Origin: Cryptosporangium phraense
Lineage (GTDB): Bacteria; Actinomycetota; Actinomycetes; Mycobacteriales; Cryptosporangiaceae
Assembly: GCF_006912135.1 (NCBI RefSeq)
Contig: NZ_VIRS01000012.1
Span: forward strand, 62,001-126,000
Length of the DNA: 64,000 nucleotides
Reading direction: 5' to 3'
The notes beneath the pieces were generated by a model, which was not told the origin of the DNA, did not search any database, and saw nothing but the letters and a program-made list of their open reading frames with translations. Below are positions 34,604 to 48,289 of the stretch, piece by piece. The number at the start of each line of letters is the position of its first letter. Within the stretch, counting starts at the first letter, position 1. The position numbers and the translations under genes are program-made.

Positions 34604-35938
34604 ATGACCGACGCCGGCCTGATCCCGCCGAACGAGTCCGAGCGGCTCAAGGCGGTTCGCCGGTACGACATCCTCGATACGCCCCCCGACGGGGCGTTCG
34701 ACCGCATCGCGGCACTGGCCGCCCGCATTTTCGAAGTTCCCGTCGCCACGGTGACGATCGTGGACGAAGACCGAATCTGGTTCAAGGCCACACATGGGGT
34801 CGAGGTCACCGAGATAGGCCGTGACCCGGGACTATGCGCATCTGCAATTCTCGTCGACGGACCCATGGCGATCGAGGACGCGACGCTCGATCCGACCGCG
34901 TTCAACAATCCGCTGGTCCGGGGCGAGTTCGGGCTCCGGTTCTACGCCGCCGCCCCGATCGTGACCAGCGACGGCTTCCAGCTGGGCACGGTCAACGTCA
35001 TCGACCGCCGGCCCCGGTCGGTGTCCCAGGCCGAGCTGGCGACGCTGGCCGACCTGGCCGCGATCGTCGTCGACGAGCTCGAGCTGCGGCTCTCGGCGAT
35101 CCGCGAGGTGCGGCTGGAACGGCGTCGGCGTGAGGAGGTGCAGAAGTCCAAGGGGCAGGTCGAGGAGGTCGCCCGCACGCTCCAGCAGACGCTGCTCCCG
35201 CCGCGGATGCCCCAGGTGCCCGGGATGGAGCTGTCGGCGTTCTACCACGCGGCCCCGCTGCAGGAGGTGGGCGGCGACTTCTACGACGTGTTCCCGCTCG
35301 GCGGCCGCCGCTGGGCGATCTCGATCGGCGACGTCTCCGGCAAGGGCGTCAACGCGGCCGCGCTGACGTCGCTGGCCCGGTACGCGCTGCGCGGCGCGGC
35401 GATCCAGACGTCCGACCCGTCGCTGGTGATGGCCGCGCTGAACGAGACGATCGCCGCCGACCAGAGCGGGCACGACGTCCCGCGGTACTGCACGGCGGTG
35501 TTCTGCGTCATCGAGCTCACCGAGACCGGGTCGGCGCAGGTCCGGCTGGCCAACGGCGGCCACCCGCCGGCCGTCGTGTGCCGGGCCGACGGCAGCATCG
35601 AGCGGCTGACCGACTCCGGGCCGATGCTCGGCTGGCTGCCCGAGAGCCGGTACCCGACGTCGGAGACGCTGCTCGGTCCGGGCGACGGGCTGCTCTTCTA
35701 CACCGACGGCATCACCGACGCCCGCCGTTACGGCCAGCGCTTCGGCGAGGGACGCCTGGCCGCCGCGCTGGCCGACCGGCCCCACAACAACGCGAAGTCG
35801 CTGGTGCGGTGGGTGCGCAACCTGATGAACGAGTTCGACCCGCCGGGCTACGACGACGTCGCGGTCATCTCGATCAGCGTAGAACCCCGCACGGTCACCG
35901 AAAGGCAGCTGACCGCCGTCTGGTCAGCGGGCGACTAG
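34604..35938 (+). CDS. GAF-SpoIIE PP2C-type phosphatase
   Basis: The 444-residue protein has an N-terminal GAF domain (about residues 20-170, with RYDILDTPPDGAFDRI) and a C-terminal SpoIIE phosphatase domain. Metal-binding aspartates are seen in VGGDFYDVFPL, IGDVSGKG and FYTDGITDAR. A linker of about 30 residues rich in Arg/Glu/Lys may be a coiled coil. The role is probably to dephosphorylate a STAS antagonist, the neighbour at 34187-34555 being the natural partner. The ATG has GAGGAGAG upstream. Its 3' end overlaps the convergent phosphatase gene by 15 bp. Confidence 0.92.
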   Translation: MTDAGLIPPNESERLKAVRRYDILDTPPDGAFDRIAALAARIFEVPVATVTIVDEDRIWFKATHGVEVTEIGRDPGLCASAILVDGPMAIEDATLDPTAFNNPLVRGEFGLRFYAAAPIVTSDGFQLGTVNVIDRRPRSVSQAELATLADLAAIVVDELELRLSAIREVRLERRRREEVQKSKGQVEEVARTLQQTLLPPRMPQVPGMELSAFYHAAPLQEVGGDFYDVFPLGGRRWAISIGDVSGKGVNAAALTSLARYALRGAAIQTSDPSLVMAALNETIAADQSGHDVPRYCTAVFCVIELTETGSAQVRLANGGHPPAVVCRADGSIERLTDSGPMLGWLPESRYPTSETLLGPGDGLLFYTDGITDARRYGQRFGEGRLAAALADRPHNNAKSLVRWVRNLMNEFDPPGYDDVAVISISVEPRTVTERQLTAVWSAGD

Positions 35939-38251
35939 GACGAGAATGGCTAGGTCGTCGCGGAGGGGGCCGTCGCCGAAGTCGGTGGCGGCGGTCCGGA
36001 GGCGGGCGGCGATGTCGGCGGCCGACAGCCCGGCGCACTGGGCCAGCACCTCGACCGTCCGTTCCTCGCCGAACTGGTCGTCGCCGCGACGGCGCTCGGT
36101 GACCCCGTCGGTGTAGAAGACCAGCGCGTCGCCCGGCGCGAGGTGCACCGAGACCTCTTCGACCTCGATGTGGTCGGTCAGGCCCGCGGCCATCCCCCCG
36201 GCGCCGACCTGATCGGCCCCGCCGTCGGCCAGCATCTTGATCGGCAGTGGGTGCCCGGCCAGGCAGAGCCGCACCAGCAGCCCGCCCTCCGACCGCTCGG
36301 CGACCGCGGCGGCAACCGTGCAGAACACGGTCTGCCCGGTGTTCGGCCCGCCGCCCTCCCGGATCAGCGTCGCCTCCTCGACGAGCGCCCGGTTCAGCGC
36401 CGACAGCGTGTACGGCAGGTCGCGGCCCTCGCGGGCCAGCGTCCGCAGCACGTCCCGGACCATGCCGGTGACCGAGGCCGCCTGCGGGCCCTTGCCGCAG
36501 ACGTCGCCGATCGCCATCAGCCACCGGTCGTCGCCCAGCGGCAGCACGTCGTAGAAGTCGCCCCCGACCTCGTTGCTCGCGCCGGCCGGCCGGTACTGAG
36601 CGGCGAACTCCAGGCCGGCCGCGACCGGCAGCGACGCCGGGAGCAGCGCGCTCTGCAGGGCCTCGGCCACCGAGTCGCGCTCGGAGTACAGCCGCGCGTT
36701 GTCGACCGAGAGCGCGGCCCGGCGGGCCAGGTCGACCGCGATCGCCACCTCCTCGGACGTGTGCCGACGCCCCTGCGGGTCACCGATCGACATCGTGCCG
36801 ACGACCTCGCGCCGAGCGGTGAGCGGCAGCACCAAACCGGACAGTGGGCCGGTCAGCGGCGTCGCGGCGTGCGTGACCGTCGCGGCCCGGATCCGCTCGC
36901 GCAGCGCCGCACCCTCGGGCGCCAGGAACGTCTCCTCCAGCTCGGGGACGCCCCGCTCGTCGTTGTGCACCGAGACGACGAGCTCGGGGTCACCGGCGTC
37001 GTCCAGCGTGTGGATCACGCACCACTCCCCCAGCCGGGGGACGCACAGCTGGGCCACCAGCGCCAGCGTCAGGTCGACGTCCAGCGACGAGGCGAGCAGC
37101 TCGCTGGCGTCGGCCAGGAACGCGAGGTCGCCCCGGCGGGTCTGCTCGGTGTCCCGGAGGCGGGCCGCGTCGAGGCTGACGGCCAGCCGCTCGGCGGCGA
37201 GCAGAGCGAAGACCGAATCGGCGGGCCGGAACAGGCTGCCGGACGGGACGCCCAGCTCCAGCCGCCCCCGGATCGGCGGGCTGGACGGCAGCGCCACCGA
37301 GAGCGCGACCCCCGCGCCCGCGGCGGCCAGTGCGCCGGTCGGCGGCAGCAGGTCGGCGCTACGCGGCCGGGGCGGGTCGTCGGGCCAGAGCCGGGCCGGC
37401 GGGTCGATCGGGGTCTCGGTGATGCCCACCGACGCGATCGCGGCCACGCCCGAGCCCTCGTCGGCCCAGAGGATGCCGAACGGGGCACCGGTGACCTCGC
37501 AGACCCGGTAGACGATCTCCTGGGCCAGCTCGTAGGCGTCCAGCTCGTGGACGACCCGGTCGGTGAGGTACGTGAGCCAGCCCGCCGCCTCGGCGGCCGG
37601 CACGGCGATCGGGCTGCGGCCCGGGGTCGTGCGCCGGGCCGGCTTGGGGACAGGCTCCGGCCGGATCGCCACGCCCCCCGCCGCTATCGCGGCGCTGCGC
37701 CGGGCCCGCACCTTGCGTCCTTCCCGGCGCAGCCCCCAGCGCGACTCGGCCGGCTCGTCGTCCGGCTGCGCTTCGGTGCGCGGTGGTTCGTCCACCGGGA
37801 TGAGCGCGCCGGACCCGGCCCGGGTCACCACCGGGTCGTCGACGTCCAACCGGAACCAGACCGACTTGCCCTGCCGTCCGTAGGCGACGCCCCACTCCGA
37901 CGCGAGCGAGTCGACGAGGTGCAGGCCGCGGCCGCCCTCGGCCAGCATCGGCGGCGGGAGCGACGGGCCGAGCACGGCCCGGCTGCCGTCGGTGACCCGG
38001 ACGGTGATCGAGTCGGCGTCGCCGATGACCTCGATGTGCATCGCAGTGCCCGCGTGCACGACCGCGTTCGTCGCGAGTTCGGTGGTCAGCAGCGCGACCT
38101 CGTCGGAGAGCGAGGCGAGACCGCACTCCTCCACGACGTCCCGGACCAGGGCGCGCGCCAGCGCGGGCGACTTCGCGTCGCCGGGCAACGGTGCCCGCCG
38201 CGTCACCAGCGCGGAACCTGAAGGCCCCGGAGAACTCATCTGATGACCCAT
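35924..38251 (-). CDS. HATPase-GAF-GAF-SpoIIE phosphatase (anti-sigma kinase/phosphatase fusion)
   Basis: The roughly 775-residue protein begins with an RsbW-like ATPase domain (about residues 15-130). Its N-box is visible in LLTTELATNAVVHAG and a glycine box in EGGRGLHLVDSLA. Two GAF-like sensor regions follow (about 215-360 and 380-540). The C-terminal SpoIIE phosphatase domain has VGGDFYDVLPL, IGDVCGKG and FYTDGVTERR. One polypeptide could thus both phosphorylate and dephosphorylate STAS partners. The start is uncertain: 38251, 38263 (GTG) and 38239 are all in frame, and none has a clear ribosome site. Confidence 0.9.
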   Translation of the reverse strand: MGHQMSSPGPSGSALVTRRAPLPGDAKSPALARALVRDVVEECGLASLSDEVALLTTELATNAVVHAGTAMHIEVIGDADSITVRVTDGSRAVLGPSLPPPMLAEGGRGLHLVDSLASEWGVAYGRQGKSVWFRLDVDDPVVTRAGSGALIPVDEPPRTEAQPDDEPAESRWGLRREGRKVRARRSAAIAAGGVAIRPEPVPKPARRTTPGRSPIAVPAAEAAGWLTYLTDRVVHELDAYELAQEIVYRVCEVTGAPFGILWADEGSGVAAIASVGITETPIDPPARLWPDDPPRPRSADLLPPTGALAAAGAGVALSVALPSSPPIRGRLELGVPSGSLFRPADSVFALLAAERLAVSLDAARLRDTEQTRRGDLAFLADASELLASSLDVDLTLALVAQLCVPRLGEWCVIHTLDDAGDPELVVSVHNDERGVPELEETFLAPEGAALRERIRAATVTHAATPLTGPLSGLVLPLTARREVVGTMSIGDPQGRRHTSEEVAIAVDLARRAALSVDNARLYSERDSVAEALQSALLPASLPVAAGLEFAAQYRPAGASNEVGGDFYDVLPLGDDRWLMAIGDVCGKGPQAASVTGMVRDVLRTLAREGRDLPYTLSALNRALVEEATLIREGGGPNTGQTVFCTVAAAVAERSEGGLLVRLCLAGHPLPIKMLADGGADQVGAGGMAAGLTDHIEVEEVSVHLAPGDALVFYTDGVTERRRGDDQFGEERTVEVLAQCAGLSAADIAARLRTAATDFGDGPLRDDLAILVLVAR

Positions 38252-38612
38252 CTGCCGGCTCACCTCGCGCCGCTCGTCCTGCGCCGCCCGTTCTACACCC
38301 CCGCCCGGGACAGCTCGGTCGGCGCCGAACTCGAGGGAGGACTCCGGCCGATCGACCCGGTGTGGGCCGACACGTCGGCATGTCCCGGACGAACCCTAGC
38401 GTCCAGGGGCCAACCGCTGCAGAGTCCAGCACGAATCAGGTGGTTGTCCGACACTGTGATTCACACGTACGCGTTGGCGCGGACGCGGGATCATCGGAAT
38501 TGGTGTACCAACCGGATCTGACGCTCCACCGTGCGTGATGCGCAAAGATGGGACTGTCCACGCGGCGCCGGCACCTTCGGCGCCTCGGACACCCGGCGAG
38601 ATGAGGCACACG
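38252..38612. other. Intergenic region between divergent signalling genes
   Basis: These 361 bp separate the phosphatase from the HAMP kinase and must carry both promoters. I see no RNA gene, strong inverted repeat or credible small frame. The segment near 38440-38530 is less GC-rich than its surroundings, as expected for promoter DNA. Confidence 0.5.
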
Positions 38613-42946
<4,334 letters not shown>

Positions 42947-42950
<4 letters not shown>

Positions 42951-43534
42951 GCACTGACCGCAAGCGGGCGAAAGTCCTTCTCGTCGACGACCGCCCCGAG
43001 AACCTGCTCGTCCTGGAAGCGATCCTGCAGGGCCTGGACCACGACCTGGTCACCGCACCGTCCGGTGAGGAGGCGCTGAAGCGCCTGCTCACCGACGACT
43101 TCGCGGTGATCCTGCTCGACGTCCAGATGCCGGGCATGGACGGGTTCGAGACCGCCGAGCACATCAAGCGCCGGGAACGGACCCGGCACATCCCGATCGT
43201 GTTCCTCACCGCGATCGACCGGAAGCCGCACCACGCGTTCCGCGGGTACGCCACCGGGGCGGTCGACTACCTGGCCAAGCCGTTCGACCCGTGGGTGCTG
43301 CGGGCGAAGGTCAGCGTGTTCATCGATCTGTGGGAGAAGAACCGGCTGCTGCTCGAGCGCACCGAGCTCCTGCAGCAGCGGGTGCACTCGACCGAGGTCG
43401 CGTCCACCGAGCGCGGCTCGGCGCTGGATCGGGCCCGCCTGCGCGTCCAGGAGGCGCTGGCCCGCTGCGAGGGGACCGACCCGGAGACCGCCGAGCTGCT
43501 CCGGGCCGCCCTCCACGACCTCGACTCGATCTAG
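42947..43534 (+). CDS. Response regulator (receiver domain with helical tail)
   Basis: The 195-residue protein has a receiver domain with VDDRPEN, the acceptor Asp in VILLDVQMPGMDG, Thr in FLTAID and Lys in DYLAKPFDP. A roughly 70-residue C-terminal helix follows, with no DNA-binding or enzymatic domain. It overlaps the HAMP kinase stop by 4 bp (GTGA), so it is probably the kinase's diffusible partner or a phosphate sink. Confidence 0.9.
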
Positions 43535-45471
43535 CGGATCGTGATGACCTTGGTGACGCTGTACTGGTCGATGTCGGAGGTTCGCGCGGTGAACGTGAAC
43601 TTCCACTCGCCGGCGATCGGCAACTCCACCTGACCCACCGCGTGGTTCTCGGTCAGCGGTAGCGCGACCAGATCGGTCGACACGTTCGCCTTCGGCAGGT
43701 CGGCCGAGCCGCTCCACTCCGCGACCTTGACCGGCAGGCCGTTCTTGTCGAACAGCGTCAGGTGCAGCTCGTTCGTGCCGATGTGGGCCGGCGACAGGTC
43801 GACCTGGAGCACGTTCGGCCCCATGGTCAGCTGCGCGCTGTACGGCAGGTTCGCGGCCGCCGCGGCCGCGTCGTCGGCGCTGCGGGCCGGAGCGACCTGC
43901 ACCAGCGCGGTGGCCAGGGCCAGCACGACCGCGCCGAGCGCCACCTCGATCCCCACCCGGGACCGCAGCCGGCGCACCTCGTCGGCCGATTTCCCGGAGG
44001 CCGAGAAGTCCGCCGTCTCGGGCTCGACCGCCCGCCGGGCCTTGCCCGCCGCCTTCGGCGCCGTCTTCGTCGCGGTCCCCGCCTTCTTTTGCGGACGCTT
44101 ACCCGCGGACGTCTTCACCGGGGCTTTGGTGGGCTCGTCGTCCGGTTCCTCGGCCGGCGGGTTCTCCGGGTCCTCGGCCGCGAGCGCGTAGGCGACCGGA
44201 ACACCGAAGCGGCGCCGGATCCAGGCCCGCGCGTTGGCCGCGACGACCAGGATCGCGCCCAGCCAGATCACCTTCGTGAGCACCAGCTGGCCGTACGTCG
44301 TGTTGACCAGCCGATCGAGCCCGCCGAAGCCGCCGATTTCCAGGAACGTCTCGATGACCCCGCTGAACACCAGCGCGGCCACCGCCCAGAACGCCCACCG
44401 CGACCAGACCGGCAGGATCACCTCGAGCTCCCGGTACCGGGCCCGCGGCAGCAGGTACCGGGCCAGCACCGCCAGCCCACCGAGCCAGACCGCCATCGCC
44501 CCCACGTGCAGCGTGATCGACGGCACCGACAGGAACGGCGCCGGCGACTGAGCGGCGTGCCCGGCGAACGGGAACGTCACCAGCACGGCCACCCCGAAGA
44601 TCCCGACCAGCACCCGGTCGACCGGCCCGGCCCAGCCCGGATCGCCGCTGTCGTTCGACACCTGCGGACGCAGCACCCGGATCAGCACCGGGACAGCGGC
44701 GATCAGCAGCCCCAGCCGGGCCAGCAGCGCCCGCCCCACGGTCTCGTCCAGCGACTGCCCGATTCCGCTGATCGAGAGGTCGGCCAGCGTCCCCCCGTCG
44801 GCATAGACCTCCTGCAGGGCCAGGACGGCGAGCGTGCCGCCGAACAGCAACCCCCAGCCGGTCCAGGCCAGCCGGCGCGGGCCGCGGATCGCCAGCCGCC
44901 GCGGCCACAGGCCGAGCAGGATCACCAGCGGACCGGCCAGCAGCGCGATGCCGGCGTAGGCCGCGAAGCGGCCCAGCGACTGCACGGTGCGGACGCCGGT
45001 GTCGACCGACGCCGACGAGGCCCCCGAGTTGACGTCGTTCGCGTTCGCCCCGAGCGCGGACGGGACCCGCGAGCTGAACGTGAACCCGCCCTGGACCGGG
45101 TGCCCGTCGGCCGAGATGACCCGGTAGCTGACCAGGTAGGTGCCGTCGGCGAGGTTCTTCTTGAGCGGGATCCGGACCCGCGCGCCGCCGTTGACCGTCG
45201 TCACCTTGCCCGCGACGACGTTGCTGCCGTCGGGCGCGATGACCTTCATCCGGCCCTCGACCGGCACGACCCGCTCGCTGAAGTTCATCGTGACGACGGT
45301 CGGCGCGGAGTCGGCGATCTGGCCGCCGGGCGGGTCGGTGCCCTCCAGGCTGGCGTGCGCCTGCGCCGGTGACGCCCCGATGCCCAGCGCCAGCAGCGAG
45401 AGCAGCGCGACCACCAGCGCCCGCCCGAGGAGCTTCACGCTCTTCCTTCTTCCTGTCGTCTCTACGGTCAT
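43531..45471 (-). CDS. CopC-CopD fusion (copper resistance/uptake membrane protein)
   Basis: The 646-residue protein has a signal peptide ending at AQAHA, so the mature chain starts with His as in CopC, which binds Cu(II) through that residue. The CopC domain contains FSERVVP and SADGHPVQGGF. The CopD part has eight or so membrane helices. A Lys/Ala/Pro-rich cytosolic loop of about 90 residues interrupts it, and an extracytoplasmic beta-type domain (LDLSPAHIGTNELHL-like) ends it. The ATG overlaps the zf-HC2 gene stop (ATGA); a GTG at 45438 is an alternative. It likely imports or handles copper. Confidence 0.88.
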   Translation of the reverse strand: MTVETTGRRKSVKLLGRALVVALLSLLALGIGASPAQAHASLEGTDPPGGQIADSAPTVVTMNFSERVVPVEGRMKVIAPDGSNVVAGKVTTVNGGARVRIPLKKNLADGTYLVSYRVISADGHPVQGGFTFSSRVPSALGANANDVNSGASSASVDTGVRTVQSLGRFAAYAGIALLAGPLVILLGLWPRRLAIRGPRRLAWTGWGLLFGGTLAVLALQEVYADGGTLADLSISGIGQSLDETVGRALLARLGLLIAAVPVLIRVLRPQVSNDSGDPGWAGPVDRVLVGIFGVAVLVTFPFAGHAAQSPAPFLSVPSITLHVGAMAVWLGGLAVLARYLLPRARYRELEVILPVWSRWAFWAVAALVFSGVIETFLEIGGFGGLDRLVNTTYGQLVLTKVIWLGAILVVAANARAWIRRRFGVPVAYALAAEDPENPPAEEPDDEPTKAPVKTSAGKRPQKKAGTATKTAPKAAGKARRAVEPETADFSASGKSADEVRRLRSRVGIEVALGAVVLALATALVQVAPARSADDAAAAAANLPYSAQLTMGPNVLQVDLSPAHIGTNELHLTLFDKNGLPVKVAEWSGSADLPKANVSTDLVALPLTENHAVGQVELPIAGEWKFTFTARTSDIDQYSVTKVITIR

Positions 45472-46103
45472 ACCTGCCTCGGCAACGGCTCCGAAGCCGT
45501 CTGCGTTCGATCCGTCCGGGCCAGCAGCCAGAGCAGGACGGCCTGCACGCCGGCGAGCAGATGGTTCAGCTCGTGCCCGAATTGCGCGGCTCCGTCGACG
45601 ATGTCGATCGAACTCGTCACCAACAGACAACCAGCCAGCGCCACCGCGACCGGCACCAGGGCCCGGGCCCAGGCCGGACGCCCGGCGACGAACAGGAACC
45701 CGATCGCGACCGCGACGTCGAACGAGGCCATCTCCCGGCCGGTGTGCACGGCGGCGCCCGTGCCGGGTTCGGCGATCAGCGCGGGCAGCGCGAGCAGCAG
45801 CTGGGCGACCGCGGAGAAGCCCAGCGCCCAGCGCAGGACGCCGGCGTGGGCCATCGGGGGCGCTTTCCGGCTAGGGGCCCGGTCGGCGGCGACGGCCGCG
45901 AGCACGGACGCGGTGAGGTCGGGGACGTCGGCGTCGCGACGGGCCTGACGCACGGCGGCGGCCGTGGCGTCCACCGCGGCCGCGTTCCAGGCTCGGCACT
46001 CGGCGCACTCGGCCAGGTGGGTGTCGACGACGGCCCGGTCGATGCCCGGGTCTTCGCCGTCCGCGAGGGCGGACAGGGCGATCCGTATCTGCGCGCACTG
46101 CAT
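45468..46103 (-). CDS. Zinc-type anti-sigma factor with membrane helices
   Basis: The 211-residue protein has an N-terminal zf-HC2/ZAS motif: Cys3, then HLAECAEC with His29, Cys33 and Cys36. About five hydrophobic helices follow the linker. This suggests a redox- or metal-responsive anti-sigma factor fused to a membrane domain resembling DoxX-like proteins. It is divergent from the ECF sigma gene at 46161 and overlaps the CopCD gene. A GTG at 46127 with a weak ribosome site would add eight residues. Confidence 0.82.
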   Translation of the reverse strand: MQCAQIRIALSALADGEDPGIDRAVVDTHLAECAECRAWNAAAVDATAAAVRQARRDADVPDLTASVLAAVAADRAPSRKAPPMAHAGVLRWALGFSAVAQLLLALPALIAEPGTGAAVHTGREMASFDVAVAIGFLFVAGRPAWARALVPVAVALAGCLLVTSSIDIVDGAAQFGHELNHLLAGVQAVLLWLLARTDRTQTASEPLPRQV

Positions 46104-46160
46104 AGTGCAGTAGTCGTCTGCCGTCACCGGATGGTTCCCCGGGAAAAGTAGGCTGGGTTC

Positions 46161-46685
46161 GTGGTTTCGCCGGAGGACGTCACCGACTGGGCGCTGCGTG
46201 CCCGAGACGGTGACCCGCTGGCCATGGCCGCGTTCGTGCGCGCGACACAGCCCGACGTGTGGCGGTTCTGCGCCTCGCTGGTCGACGTGGACGCCGCCGA
46301 TGACCTCACCCAGGAAACGTATCTGAGGGCGTTCCGGGCGCTGCCCGGTTTTGCCGCGCGGGCGAGCGTCCGTACGTGGCTCCTGGGGATCGCCCGGCGG
46401 ACCTGCGCGGACCACCTGCGGACCGTCGTACGGCGGCGTCGCCTGGACGAGGTGCTGAGGGCCCGGCTCTCCGGGGCCGTCACCCCGGACCCGGCCGGTG
46501 CGTCCGCGACCGCGGACCTCCTCGACCGCCTGCCGCCCGACCGCCGGGCGGCGTTCGTGCTGACCCAGCTGACCGGCCTCTCCTACGCCGAAGCCGCCGC
46601 CCTCGAGGGAGTGCCGATAGGCACGATCCGCTCCCGAGTAGCCCGAGCCCGAGAAGACCTGGTCGCGGCGCTCGCCGCCACCTAG
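46161..46685 (+). CDS. ECF sigma factor (SigC-like)
   Basis: The 174-residue protein has region 2 (FVRATQPDVWRFCASLVDVD, then ADDLTQETYLRAFRAL and the RTWLLGIARRTC helix). Region 4 contains LPPDRRAAFVLTQLTGLSYAE and IGTIRSRVARARE. It resembles mycobacterial SigC, which controls copper acquisition. That fits the divergent zinc anti-sigma protein and CopC-CopD fusion genes. The start is a GTG. A strong hairpin follows within 10 bp of the stop. Confidence 0.9.
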   Translation: MVSPEDVTDWALRARDGDPLAMAAFVRATQPDVWRFCASLVDVDAADDLTQETYLRAFRALPGFAARASVRTWLLGIARRTCADHLRTVVRRRRLDEVLRARLSGAVTPDPAGASATADLLDRLPPDRRAAFVLTQLTGLSYAEAAALEGVPIGTIRSRVARAREDLVAALAAT

Positions 46686-47078
46686 AAAAAAGCCCTGCCT
46701 AGGGGGAGGGGCGTCCCCCTAGGCAGGACTTGGACCGACGGTCACGCGCGAACGCCGGTCGCTCGAGGGCGCGGTGTGCCTCGACGCAGGCAACCTCGAG
46801 GTTGGTGCCGCGACCCGGGTCCCTGTTCTCTCCCACCCGGGCCACGACCACCCACCGCTCCCGCCCACCGTCCCGATCGCCCACCTCCGACGACCGGAAC
46901 CGCGCTGCGGTGAACACAGTTGACCCCAGCAACGCCCCCGGTTGCCAGTCATCCGGGCACCATTACGCACCACTTAATGTCGGCTTCAGAGACATCGCCA
47001 CACGCGTCCCACCAGCTTCTTCGACGTGGCGTACCGCACACTGGGAACCACTTCGACCGCTCCGACGACTAACCCACG
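46686..47078. other. Intergenic region with hairpin and a doubtful minus-strand small frame
   Basis: Apart from the hairpin, a minus-strand frame of up to 77 codons (46699-46932) has high third-position GC and protein-like text (WVVVARVGENRDPG). It ends inside the hairpin, whose T-run is on its strand. It lacks a good start and ribosome site. It may be a small gene or chance. Nothing else is recognised. Confidence 0.4.
46694..46727. terminator. Strong hairpin, 14-bp arms, with A/T tract on the sigma side
   Basis: Perfect arms CCTGCCTAGGGGGA (46694-46707) and TCCCCCTAGGCAGG (46714-46727) flank GGGGCG. Six A bases precede it on the plus strand, so the T-run follows the hairpin on the minus strand. 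It could therefore terminate minus-strand transcripts better than the sigma gene itself. A bidirectional role is plausible. Confidence 0.75.
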
Positions 47079-47561
47079 ATGCCGACGAAACGAACCGACG
47101 TTCTCCCCTGGCTGCCGCTCGCGGCGCGCCTCGTGCTCGGCGCCGTCTTGCTCTGGGCCGGCGCCGCCAAGGCCACCGACCTCGCCGGCTCGGTGCGGGC
47201 GGTGCGGGCGTACCAGCTGCTCCCGGACGGCGTGGCGACCGTAGTCGGCGCGGGCCTCCCCTGGCTCGAGATCGGGCTCGGCGTGCTGCTGATCGCGGGC
47301 GTCGCGGTCCGGTTCGGAGCGCTGTTCTCCGCGGTCCTGCTGGTGGTGTTCCTGATCGGCATCATCTCGGCGGCGGCCCGCGGGCTCCGGATCGACTGCG
47401 GCTGCTTCGGCAGCGGCGGCGAGCTCGGCCCCGACCAGAGCACCGCCTACACCCTCGAGATCCTCCGCGACAGCGCGCTGCTCGTCGTCGCCCTGGCCCT
47501 CGCGCGGTGGCCCCGCGGCCGCCTGGCCGTAGACAACTGGATTGCGGGAGACGCGATATGA
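47079..47561 (+). CDS. MauE/DoxX-family redox membrane protein
   Basis: The 160-residue protein has four membrane helices and the MauE-type motif DCGCFG (Cys107, Cys109) in a loop after helix 3. MauE-like proteins act with thiol oxidoreductases, relaying electrons across the membrane much like VKOR or DsbB. The next gene, overlapping by 4 bp, encodes a DsbA-like protein, so the two should form a disulfide-exchange pair. Confidence 0.88.
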   Translation: MPTKRTDVLPWLPLAARLVLGAVLLWAGAAKATDLAGSVRAVRAYQLLPDGVATVVGAGLPWLEIGLGVLLIAGVAVRFGALFSAVLLVVFLIGIISAAARGLRIDCGCFGSGGELGPDQSTAYTLEILRDSALLVVALALARWPRGRLAVDNWIAGDAI

Positions 47562-48289
47562 GCGCAAAGAACGCCAACCGGGCCCGACGCATCGCCGCCG
47601 AGCGGCTCGCCGCACAGCGCGCGGCCGAGAAGCGCCGCCGGACGATCCTCGTCTCGGTGATCGCGCTCGCCGTGCTCGTGGTCGCGGCCGGGATCGGGGT
47701 CGTCGTCTACCGCACCAGCCAGCCCGAGAACGTCGCCCTGCCGACTGCCGCGACGAAGACCGGCGTTCCCGTCGGCAAGACGTCCGCGCCGGTCACCGTC
47801 GACATCTACCTCGACTTCCAGTGCCCGATCTGCAAGCAGTTCGAGGCGACGAGCGGCCCGACGCTGCAGAAGTACGTCGACGAGGGCACGGTGAAGATCG
47901 ACTACCACCCGGTGGCCTACCTCGACCGGTTCTCGTCCGGCACCAAGTACTCCAGCCGGTCGTCGGCGGCCTCCGGCTGCGCGTCGGACGCCGGGAAGTT
48001 CCCCGAGTTCCTCACCGCGCTCTACGACAACCAGCCCGAGGAGAACGGCAAGGGCCTCACCGACGCGAAGATGATCTCGCTGGCGGCCGGCGCGGGCATC
48101 ACCGGCGACACGTTCACGAAGTGCGTCAACGACCAGGCATATGCGAACTGGACGAAATCGGTCACTGATGAAGCGTCCAAATCAGGCGTGAACGGGACCC
48201 CGACGGTGAAGGTCGACGGGACCGCCCTCGACAACCCGACCACCGCGGCGCTGACCGCCGCCATCGATTCGGCGAAGGCCAAGAGCTAG
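47558..48289 (+). CDS. DsbA-like membrane-anchored thiol oxidoreductase
   Basis: The 243-residue protein has a basic N-terminus, one membrane helix (residues about 29-51) and an extracytoplasmic thioredoxin-fold domain. The active site is CPIC (Cys89-Cys92) in LDFQCPICKQFE, the cis-Pro region is GVNGTPTVKVDG, and an extra Cys pair is present. It belongs to the DsbA/thioredoxin_4 family common in actinobacteria. The ATG overlaps the MauE stop. It ends 4 bp into the convergent transporter ATPase gene. Confidence 0.9.
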   Translation: MSAKNANRARRIAAERLAAQRAAEKRRRTILVSVIALAVLVVAAGIGVVVYRTSQPENVALPTAATKTGVPVGKTSAPVTVDIYLDFQCPICKQFEATSGPTLQKYVDEGTVKIDYHPVAYLDRFSSGTKYSSRSSAASGCASDAGKFPEFLTALYDNQPEENGKGLTDAKMISLAAGAGITGDTFTKCVNDQAYANWTKSVTDEASKSGVNGTPTVKVDGTALDNPTTAALTAAIDSAKAKS

